Part shown: positions 8,204-14,398 of the stretch, piece by piece
Position numbering within the stretch: the first letter of the stretch is position 1
Layout of the letters: each line of letters begins with the position of its first letter
DNA from: a virus
Strand: one strand, 5' to 3'
Length of the DNA stretch: 29,674 nt
IMG/VR virus record: IMGVR_UViG_3300042892_004349
Span: 1-29,674 of that record
The notes under the pieces: generated by a model
Seen by the model: the letters and a program-made list of their open reading frames with translations, nothing else
Database searches by the model: none
What the model was told of the DNA's origin: nothing
Program-made: the position numbers and the translations under genes

Positions 8204-8602
8204 ATGCAACAACGTGCCGGTTTACTGTTTCTAAGCAAAAATACCAAGAGAATTCTTCTTATTTTAGAAGATGCCAAATGGACTGTGCCTACCTTTGTGA
8301 GAAATAGCAGTCTATTGGAAGATGCTGAACCGTTGTTAAATAATTTCTCAGTGGGTAAAATTTTACCCATAGAATTGTATCTCAGTGAGGACCGTGGATT
8401 TGAATATGGAACATATATCTGTCTAGTTGATGATGAATTTCTCACAACATCAGCTGCTACTATATGTTGGGCTGCATTGAATCACTTGCCTAAACAATTA
8501 CATACCGGTTTAAAAAACACGCTGAGCAATACCATAATTCGTACAAAAATTGAAACCATATTGGAGTTAGAAAATGTCAAGCATACTGCAAAAATCTACT
8601 AG
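8204..8602 (+). CDS. Degenerate Nudix-fold-like protein
   Basis: 132 residues. The first strand (RAGLLFLSKNTKRILLILED), then W.VP, a GTYICLVDDEF strand and the end CWAALNHLPKQLHTGLKNTL follow the outline of phage Nudix hydrolases. The Nudix box itself (G-x5-E-x7-R-E-x2-E-E-x-G) is absent: the matching stretch reads NSSLLEDAEPLLNNF. It is therefore probably a non-catalytic relative, or the similarity is only to the fold. It follows gp15 by 11 bases and overlaps the next gene by 29 bases. No Shine-Dalgarno sequence is seen; a TAAGTA hexamer ends five bases before the ATG. Confidence 0.7.
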   Translation: MQQRAGLLFLSKNTKRILLILEDAKWTVPTFVRNSSLLEDAEPLLNNFSVGKILPIELYLSEDRGFEYGTYICLVDDEFLTTSAATICWAALNHLPKQLHTGLKNTLSNTIIRTKIETILELENVKHTAKIY

Positions 8603-8852
8603 ATTTATCAAAGACTGTGAAAGATATGAATCAGTGATAGCCACCATGCCCGAGGGCAGTGTAAAAAATGAAACTGTGCAATTATTGCAAAAGTTAACCT
8701 ACAGCATTAAAAAACTTGATAACATGCATCTAGAAATGATATACTCTAGACAGTTACCAACTATGGGCAACGAAATGAAAGATGAAATATCAGATTTGCG
8801 AAAAAAATTAGAAACTAGAATCAGAGACTGGGCACAGGCACAGAAAAGTTAA
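8574..8852 (+). CDS. Small helical conserved phage protein
   Basis: 92 residues, almost entirely predicted helix (ERYESVIATMPEG; SIKKLDNMHLEMIY; EISDLRKKLETRIRDW), with a heptad-like C-terminal part that could form a coiled coil. GGAG lies seven bases before the ATG, which is inside the preceding gene. Similar short proteins occur near structural genes in marine T4-like phages, but I know no function. It is the last gene of the gp14-gp15 operon, and the next gene converges 12 bases away. Confidence 0.7.
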   Translation: MSSILQKSTRFIKDCERYESVIATMPEGSVKNETVQLLQKLTYSIKKLDNMHLEMIYSRQLPTMGNEMKDEISDLRKKLETRIRDWAQAQKS

Positions 8853-8864
8853 ATCTTAAATTAA

Positions 8865-9551
8865 TTATTTTTGCAATCTTTGTCGTTCTATCAACACATT
8901 AAGATTGTCTTTGGGCTCAAATTTCAATGTCGGATCATCTAAATTTAGAAAACTAGTTTTATCTAATTGACCTATTGTTCCGTCTATCCAAGTATTAAAA
9001 GATAAACTTATTCTATCGGTATCTGCCACAGATCTCATTACAGAATGTTCTAGATAGGACGGAAATATTAATAATGTTCCCTGTTTGATTTCAACAGTAG
9101 TGCTATGAGTGTTATATTGATTATATTTGGTAGGAAACATCTTTAATGGGCCCCAAACACAATTTTTGTCTGTGTGAAATTCAATAGGGGCAGGATCTTC
9201 TGTAAAATATAGAACTCCGCTGACAATACTGTTTACATGATGATGTTGATAATGATATGCGCCTGTTGTGGTGCGATTCAACCAACTGATAGTAGGAAAC
9301 AACTGATTAGGTATAGACATTACCTCTCGAGCATATAGATTCAACTGTGTTTGCACAAAATCACATACTCTCGACATTTCAGGTAAATGTATAATATCAA
9401 ATCTATCCGATCCTACACATCTTCCTGGTTCATCTTTGTATCGAGCATACAAAGATGGTTGTTTTACAAATTCTAATTCTTCGTTGGTAAATCCTTGTAT
9501 TTCTGCAACAAACAACGGTGTTGGAAATAACGGAATAACTTCGTGGGCCAT
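8865..9551 (-). CDS. Putative 2OG-Fe(II) oxygenase (TIGR02466-like)
   Basis: 228 residues. The start (HEVIPLFPTPLFVAEIQGF) and the core GAYHYQHHHVNSIVSGVLYF, then a GTLLIFPSYLEHSV strand and RISLSFN, follow the TIGR02466/2OG-FeII_Oxy_5 pattern. The proximal His residues lie in HYQHHH, the distal His in LEHSV, and the 2OG-binding Arg in DRISLSF. Such proteins are predicted cytoplasmic hydroxylases using Fe(II), O2 and 2-oxoglutarate; no substrate is known. AAGG seven bases before the ATG is a fair ribosome binding site. It is the last gene of a minus-strand run headed by the rubrerythrin-like gene. Confidence 0.8.
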   Translation of the reverse strand: MAHEVIPLFPTPLFVAEIQGFTNEELEFVKQPSLYARYKDEPGRCVGSDRFDIIHLPEMSRVCDFVQTQLNLYAREVMSIPNQLFPTISWLNRTTTGAYHYQHHHVNSIVSGVLYFTEDPAPIEFHTDKNCVWGPLKMFPTKYNQYNTHSTTVEIKQGTLLIFPSYLEHSVMRSVADTDRISLSFNTWIDGTIGQLDKTSFLNLDDPTLKFEPKDNLNVLIERQRLQK

Positions 9552-9561
9552 TGAATATACC

Positions 9562-10083
9562 TTATTTAAATTTTAAATCAAAGCCAATTATAGTTTTGAT
9601 TTTGTGTGAATTATTAGGCAACGTATAGTGTAAAATATTACTGGGTACAATAATCATTGATCCTTCGCTGGCTTTAATTTGCTTTATCTCTGTTTGATCA
9701 GTTATGGGGTCATTTGTAGGGTTAATGAAATAAGTCGGGCTGTGCAAGGTTTCATTGTAATCTAAATATATGATTCCGGAATAGCCCACACCCGAATGAT
9801 TGTGAGGGATATGAAAATCTCCTTTTGCATAAGATACTGTCCATACGTCGCCTATATCTAATGAGTCTACTTTAATTTCATTTGAAAATAGTGCTAACTC
9901 ATTCTTAAAAATTTCAACAAATTCAGACTGATAGTTGTTATTACCTCGATCGCTTGTGAACAATTGATCAGGTTTTCTTATCAATGATGTGATATTAATT
10001 TTTTCAGAAATTTTTTCTTTCTTTAATTCCCAATCATTTATATAATATCCATAAAATTTTGTTTCAAATAATGTACTTTGCAC
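9562..10083 (-). CDS. Putative 2OG-Fe(II) oxygenase, GTG start
   Basis: 173 residues. The core GDFHIPHNHSGVGYSGIIYL supplies candidate iron ligands (H-x2-H-x-H), followed by a GSMIIVPSNILHYTLPN strand with the distal His and a Lys/Thr-rich last strand. This is a compact double-stranded beta-helix related to its neighbours. It starts with GTG (10083), whose G is shared with the TAG stop of the upstream gene (TAGTG); AGAGG upstream serves as ribosome binding site, indicating translational coupling. It is AT-rich compared with the virion genes. The substrate is unknown. Confidence 0.72.
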   Translation of the reverse strand: MQSTLFETKFYGYYINDWELKKEKISEKINITSLIRKPDQLFTSDRGNNNYQSEFVEIFKNELALFSNEIKVDSLDIGDVWTVSYAKGDFHIPHNHSGVGYSGIIYLDYNETLHSPTYFINPTNDPITDQTEIKQIKASEGSMIIVPSNILHYTLPNNSHKIKTIIGFDLKFK

Positions 10084-10811
10084 TAGTGATTCCTCTGAAA
10101 AAATGATTTGATCTTGGCATAATTTCTTACGAAACTATTGTTCATCAATATATAATTTATCGTTAGTTCTTCTTTGCCAATATCAGTTCTGATTTCTAGT
10201 TCCAAAGAGTCTTTAGGAACTGCAATTAATTGCGCAAGAGGAGTACCAGCTTTGATTACCGTTTCCTCGTTGAGATTATGCCAAAATACCGGAACATTGA
10301 TATTATTGATTCCATAGTCACTTGAATAAATCCCACTCAGCGCAGTGAATCGATTTTCATCTGCATAAAACACAGGAGTTTGTATCAACATATAATCATT
10401 TGGAATCTTACAGCACCAGCCGGTTATAAACTTTATTACAGATCGACTAGAGTGGTGCGGCCAGTATTGAAATGTTTTAAACAGACTATCTTGATGTTCT
10501 TCAATTGCCGGACTGCCGTTAATTTTCTGCTGATCAATGGGAGTACGCCATTGTATTTTATCGTGCGGTGAACCTGCGTTGATATAGATATCTTGCCACG
10601 CTCGCACCACATATCCTTGGCTCTGTAGAGTATTGATTCCAGGACAATTAGAAATACTGTGTATAGTATGGCCAAGATTATTTTTTTGATTTTTAAATTC
10701 TCTAGCTGCTTCCTGTTTCCAATTATGCACGATTTTATCTGCAGATAAAATCGGCATTGTCTTATCGATGCCAGGTATAGTGGGATAAAATATAATCTTT
10801 TGTGCAGTCAT
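10083..10811 (-). CDS. Cupin-like DUF6065-type protein
   Basis: 242 residues. It has an N-terminal region (KIVHNWKQEA; SNCPGINTLQSQGYVVRAWQ) and a C-terminal beta-rich part (GIYSSDYGINNINVPVFWH; AGTPLAQLIAVPKD). The same plan appears at 19927-20718 and 20719-21447, so the window holds three divergent copies. The family resembles DUF6065 as I remember it, with no established function. The beta pattern suggests a double-stranded beta-helix fold; a clean H-x-D metal motif is not visible. It sits inside an oxygenase operon and is coupled to the downstream gene by a one-base overlap. Confidence 0.62.
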   Translation of the reverse strand: MTAQKIIFYPTIPGIDKTMPILSADKIVHNWKQEAAREFKNQKNNLGHTIHSISNCPGINTLQSQGYVVRAWQDIYINAGSPHDKIQWRTPIDQQKINGSPAIEEHQDSLFKTFQYWPHHSSRSVIKFITGWCCKIPNDYMLIQTPVFYADENRFTALSGIYSSDYGINNINVPVFWHNLNEETVIKAGTPLAQLIAVPKDSLELEIRTDIGKEELTINYILMNNSFVRNYAKIKSFFQRNH

Positions 10812-10854
10812 GTCTTTGAGTATAACACATTAACACAGATTTTACAAGCAATCA

Positions 10855-11409
10855 TTAACTCAAAACAGAGTTGTTGTCAACACCCCAGACATTTTGACAA
10901 ATAATTTCCATGTTAATAGAAACTCTATAATCTAAAGAGAATGATTGATGAGGCTGATGGTTAAGATATCCTGGAAAAATAATCAAATCACCAACTTCGG
11001 GTTTTATATTATAGATTTCATGAAAGTTATTATCATAAAAACTTAGAGACCCTTGATGTCTATCTGCAGTCTCGGGTATATTCAAATAGTAAACAGCATT
11101 AATTACACAGGTATTTAGGTGATTATGGATGCCGCCTTTATAAAAAAATTTATTTGTAACATATCCCCAGCAGTTGGCAAGATTTCTTTGATCTAGTTGT
11201 AGTGGACCAAAATGCTGACTGGCAATGCGAAAAAAATCTTTGTATAAGGTATAAAATACACCGGAAGAATCTTTGATTTGAAAATTGTTTCCGGTTGTAT
11301 AATTAGCCGTTTGGTGTGCTGCTAACACCTGAGTCTTCATCCAATCAATTGGATAAGATTTTAAACCTTGGTGTAGAAATATTGGTAGATTTAAGTCTAT
11401 TTGATTCAT
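10855..11409 (-). CDS. Putative 2OG-Fe(II) oxygenase
   Basis: 184 residues. It has the metal-site pattern KGGIHNHLNTCVINAVYYLN, followed by GSLSFYDN, then GDLIIFPGYLNHQPHQSF and YRVSINMEI. The HNH and distal NHQ histidines and the closing Arg fit the Fe(II)/2OG family. It follows the rubrerythrin-like gene by 30 bases and precedes the DUF6065-type gene by 43 bases. No good ribosome binding site precedes ATG 11409. The substrate is unknown. Confidence 0.75.
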   Translation of the reverse strand: MNQIDLNLPIFLHQGLKSYPIDWMKTQVLAAHQTANYTTGNNFQIKDSSGVFYTLYKDFFRIASQHFGPLQLDQRNLANCWGYVTNKFFYKGGIHNHLNTCVINAVYYLNIPETADRHQGSLSFYDNNFHEIYNIKPEVGDLIIFPGYLNHQPHQSFSLDYRVSINMEIICQNVWGVDNNSVLS

Positions 11410-11439
11410 GCAAACAGATTATATAACCCATTCGCAGCT

Positions 11440-11985
11440 TTACCAATCTGCGCGAAGTTCTGGATTCGGTGTAGCAGGATCGTAGTATTTTAATAGGTCT
11501 TCAAATGATTTTTTATGGGCAGCTGATCTTCTTGATACTTCAATAAACCATTCTGCTAAATGCAGTAAATTTTCTTCTCGAGCATCGTTTGCATATTTTA
11601 TATACATCTCAGCCGATGCTTGCATTTCAGCAGCAATTGCAGTTTCTAATACCTGGGTAATATGTGTAGATGGTTTTCCGGTATCCGGGTCTCCTAACCC
11701 ACCCAATATGGCTTCTTTTAAATGTCCTTGAGCAAACGTGTGTTTGTCTTCAGCAATCTGTTTAAAATAGGCTGTGGCATTTGCATCTTCATGTTTTTCA
11801 GCTACGGTGGCGAAATAATGATATCTATCATTAGATCGTGCCTCGGCAGCAAATGCCAGTTTAAGATTAGCTGCCGTTTTGCCTTCTAAAGGCACCGGTA
11901 TAGCCAACGGTGTATTTGGATTAAGATCTGGAGGTGCAACTAGTGGTTCTTGGTAGCCTTCTGGGGCTGGTAATATTGTGTTCAT
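11440..11985 (-). CDS. Rubrerythrin-like ferritin-fold protein with altered diiron ligands
   Basis: 181 residues: a Pro-rich 35-residue N-terminus, then four ferritin-type helices. Helix 1 (FAAEARSNDRYHYFATVAEK) closely matches rubrerythrin, with Glu48 in the first ligand position, and helix 2 has E79-x2-H82. Helix 3 keeps Glu120, but the rubrerythrin partner three residues on is Ala123. Helix 4 keeps His157, but the expected Glu three residues before it is Ser154. No rubredoxin domain is present (no CxxC). Rubrerythrins reduce peroxide or bind iron; with two carboxylates lost, peroxidase activity is doubtful and iron storage or delivery is possible. AGGAG nine bases before the ATG and a consensus TATAAATA make it the best-expressed-looking gene of the cluster and its likely first gene. 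Confidence 0.85.
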   Translation of the reverse strand: MNTILPAPEGYQEPLVAPPDLNPNTPLAIPVPLEGKTAANLKLAFAAEARSNDRYHYFATVAEKHEDANATAYFKQIAEDKHTFAQGHLKEAILGGLGDPDTGKPSTHITQVLETAIAAEMQASAEMYIKYANDAREENLLHLAEWFIEVSRRSAAHKKSFEDLLKYYDPATPNPELRADW

Positions 11986-12021
11986 GTAAATTAACTCCTA
12001 AATGGTTGAAATTATATAGTA

Positions 12022-12029
12022 TATTTATA
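12022..12029 (-). promoter_or_regulatory. Consensus late promoter TATAAATA for the rubrerythrin-led operon
   Basis: Exact T4 late octamer on the minus strand, followed by TACTATA. It lies immediately downstream of the stop of the preceding oxygenase gene, 36 bases before ATG 11985, and an AGGAG lies between. Confidence 0.7.
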
Positions 12030-12629
12030 TTACGCACTGATCACAAGAGTGTTATTATTGAAATTACCTTTGATGAAAGTATTAAAAGAAATACTCAATC
12101 TTTCATTGTTTGTGGTATTTACAGGCACGCTGTGATAAAGGTTAGAAGGAAAAAGTATTAACATTGCATCTTCAACAGGAATCTGCCATTCTATGCTGTT
12201 AAATGGTGTGCGTTCGCTGCACTCAAACTCCATGAAAAACGGTGATGTTAGCCTGTTGAAACAAATAGAATTTTCACTATCTGCAACATTCACGTAGTAT
12301 ACTCCTGAAATCACGCTATTCCTGTGATTGTGCAGATCGTGCGGTTGTCCTTTTTTATTTTGATTTTTCCAAGAATTTGTCATATAGAATTGACAGTCAG
12401 TTTTGATCACTTCTCTAGCATAATTGTGTACGTGTTCCATGAATATGTTTTTCAAATCTGAGAATACCGTGTCATCAAGTAGAGAGGAATTAACAGATGT
12501 TTGATTGCCTTGTCTACTTATAGAGGTTACATTATTAGTGTCATACGCAATTCGTTCAGGTGCTGATAACTTTCTAAGATTGATTCTATAGATAGCTGCA
12601 GGAAAAATTGGAATAATTTGTGGATTCAT
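12030..12629 (-). CDS. Putative 2OG-Fe(II) oxygenase (TIGR02466-like)
   Basis: 199 residues. The start NPQIIPIFPAAIYRINL, the metal site HDLHNHRNSVISGVYYVN, a LILFPSNLYHSVPVN strand and ERLSISFNTFIKG match the TIGR02466-type oxygenase and resemble the genes at 8865-9551 and 22137-22736. All three expected elements (His pair, distal His, closing Arg) are present. A TAAATA element at 12654-12659 may be its own promoter. The substrate is unknown. Confidence 0.8.
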   Translation of the reverse strand: MNPQIIPIFPAAIYRINLRKLSAPERIAYDTNNVTSISRQGNQTSVNSSLLDDTVFSDLKNIFMEHVHNYAREVIKTDCQFYMTNSWKNQNKKGQPHDLHNHRNSVISGVYYVNVADSENSICFNRLTSPFFMEFECSERTPFNSIEWQIPVEDAMLILFPSNLYHSVPVNTTNNERLSISFNTFIKGNFNNNTLVISA

Positions 12630-12653
12630 GATCTCAGATACTTTACAAACAAG

Positions 12654-12661
12654 TATTTAAT
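12654..12661 (-). promoter_or_regulatory. Late promoter-like element for the 12030-12629 oxygenase
   Basis: ATTAAATA on the minus strand, 24 bases before ATG 12629. The region is AT-rich, so chance occurrence is possible. Confidence 0.35.
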
Positions 12662-12694
12662 ACAACAATTTTAGATTCAAAAATAAATCAGCTA

Positions 12695-12719
12695 TTCGAT
12701 TTATAATTTTAGAATCGAA
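12695..12719 (-). terminator. Hairpin after the cupredoxin fibre gene
   Basis: A perfect 7-bp inverted repeat (TTCGATT / AATCGAA) with an 11-base loop lies just downstream of the fibre stop at 12726. On the minus strand a T-rich stretch follows about ten bases later, not directly, so this is at best a weak terminator; it may be an mRNA 3'-end stabiliser instead. Confidence 0.35.
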
Positions 12720-12725
12720 GAAAAA

Positions 12726-14372
12726 TTAAATACTGCCGAAGTTCTTGATTGTAATGACACCTATCATGCTAGGATGAGCACTGCACTGATATCTATAGTT
12801 GCCACTAATACTATCCGGAATTTTCCAGTATAGTGTTCCTGCAGTTTTACCTTGAGCAGATGATTCTGTAGTCACTGTTCCTCCTGCGGTTACGTGAATT
12901 AACCCAGTGTTGTAATTGGCGCCTGCACTATCCTGTATCAAGAAAGGATGACCCCCTACATTGAGATTGAATGCTATGGTAGTGCCGTTGATAGCATATA
13001 TTGTAGGATCGTCAGTAGTGCCATATTGATCAAATCTGTATGCAGTAGCACCGTTGTTGGTAACTGTTAACATTGTAATTGCAGGCAGATAAATTTTGTC
13101 TATGGTAGTACTGGCGACATCAGTCAGTGCGGCAAATGTAGTGGCTCCTGAACTTACTGTGCTGGTGATTGTTACAGTGTCTGTGCCAGCATTGGTAGTT
13201 ATTGAGATACCAGTGCCAGCCGCTAGGGTCAATGTGTCTGTAGCGGTATCTGCTTCAACATTTGACTGTCCAGCCACTGCCACAATGCTAAAAGTATTTT
13301 GACTCGAACCCGAATTGGTTATAGTGATAGAATCTGTGCCAGCATCTGTTGTGAGAGTTATTCCAGTACCCGCTACCAGTGTTAGGGTATCTGTGGCCGA
13401 ATCTGCCACTACTGAACTCTGTCCTGCGACAGCTATGGTGGCAAAACTGTCTGATGTTGCGCCACCAGAAACTATAGCCCACGTGTTATCTCCTCTTAGA
13501 TACGTAGTAGCATCTCTTGTACCCGATGAGCCTAATCTCAAAACCGGAACCGTGCCGCTGCCTAGATTTGTGGCATTTAGGGCAGTGAGATTTATGCCAC
13601 TGGCGGCTGGCAGTGTAGCTGGAAAACGTGCATCAGGCACAGTACCACTAGTAAGTTGATTAGCGTTGAGTGCGGTTAAATTAATACCTGAACTTGCAGG
13701 TAATGTGGCTGGAAAACGTGCATCAGGTATAGTGCCACTAGTAAGTTGAGTAGCGTTGAGTGCAGTTATTAAACTGCCATCACCACTGAAGTTGGTAGCA
13801 GTAAGTAATCCTGCATCGTTGATACTGGCTGAGCTGACTTTGATAGTTGTGCCGCTAGTGCCACTGTATCTAACTATGGCATTATCAACATAGCTACCTA
13901 ACACAGAATTTACATCGCCTGAACCGCTACCACTTGCGCCGGGTGGTCCTTCTGGTCCTGCTGGTCCTTGCACTGTGGCTGTGGTTTGAACAGTATTATC
14001 TGGAAATCTCAAGGTGCCGCCTAACACCAGATTAGGAGTTATGGTTATGGGATTGGCATTAGTAACGTTGAGAGTAGTGTTTACGATGGTTATATTACCA
14101 GTGGAAGCCACGGAAGTCAAAGTTATAGTATCAGTAGATGCATTAGTTGTGATAGCAATACCAGTACCTGCTACTAGTGTTAGTGTATCAGTGGCTGTAT
14201 CTGCTATCACAGTTGGTTGTCCTGCTACGACCAAGTTGGTAAAACTAGGCGAAGTTGAAAAATCAAATCCACTGCTGATCACATTCCAGGCAGTGCCGTT
14301 ATAACGCCACGATTTTTGATCAATGGTATAGACTTCGTTGAGTGCTGGGCTATTAGGAAAATTTATAGGCAT
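12726..14372 (-). CDS. Repeat-rich tail fibre with collagen-like stretch and C-terminal cupredoxin domain
   Basis: 548 residues. The N-terminus (PALNEVYTIDQKSWRYNG) is a short structural-protein motif. Three copies of a ~44-residue beta repeat (AGQ..V.AD.ATDTLTL.AGTGI) lie at about 44-87, 310-352 and 361-403. Residues 136-147 are Gly-X-Y triplets (GPAGPEGPPGAS), a collagen-like trimer element. Two 30-residue repeats (TSGT.PDARFPATLPA) lie at about 204-263. The C-terminal ~115 residues look like a blue-copper cupredoxin: His475 (GGHPF), then Cys530, His533 and Met536 in YQCSAHPSM, with amicyanin-like C-x2-H-x2-M spacing. Similar C-terminal domains recur in marine phage fibre-like proteins. It is probably a distal or side fibre. 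Its promoter element overlaps the subtilase stop. Confidence 0.85.
   Translation of the reverse strand: MPINFPNSPALNEVYTIDQKSWRYNGTAWNVISSGFDFSTSPSFTNLVVAGQPTVIADTATDTLTLVAGTGIAITTNASTDTITLTSVASTGNITIVNTTLNVTNANPITITPNLVLGGTLRFPDNTVQTTATVQGPAGPEGPPGASGSGSGDVNSVLGSYVDNAIVRYSGTSGTTIKVSSASINDAGLLTATNFSGDGSLITALNATQLTSGTIPDARFPATLPASSGINLTALNANQLTSGTVPDARFPATLPAASGINLTALNATNLGSGTVPVLRLGSSGTRDATTYLRGDNTWAIVSGGATSDSFATIAVAGQSSVVADSATDTLTLVAGTGITLTTDAGTDSITITNSGSSQNTFSIVAVAGQSNVEADTATDTLTLAAGTGISITTNAGTDTVTITSTVSSGATTFAALTDVASTTIDKIYLPAITMLTVTNNGATAYRFDQYGTTDDPTIYAINGTTIAFNLNVGGHPFLIQDSAGANYNTGLIHVTAGGTVTTESSAQGKTAGTLYWKIPDSISGNYRYQCSAHPSMIGVITIKNFGSI
13561..13770 (-). repeat. 90-bp tandem repeat in the fibre gene
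   Basis: Bases 13618-13678 and 13708-13768 are nearly identical at a 90-base offset, with only a few mismatches, and a third, more diverged unit lies towards 13561. They encode the 30-residue fibre repeat and could change copy number by recombination. Confidence 0.8.
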
Positions 14373-14390
14373 TTTTTAATCTCTGTAAAA

Positions 14391-14398
14391 TATTTATC
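14391..14398 (-). promoter_or_regulatory. Late promoter element for the cupredoxin fibre gene
   Basis: GATAAATA on the minus strand overlaps the TGA stop (14397-14399) of the subtilase gene, 18 bases before ATG 14372. GAGA between them may serve as a weak ribosome binding site. Confidence 0.5.

Noticed and set aside
13096-14304. Several valine-rich plus-strand open frames opposite the cupredoxin fibre
   Set aside because: They arise from the Thr/Asp/Gly-rich repeats of the real gene read backwards; repeated Val/Pro patterns without family features.
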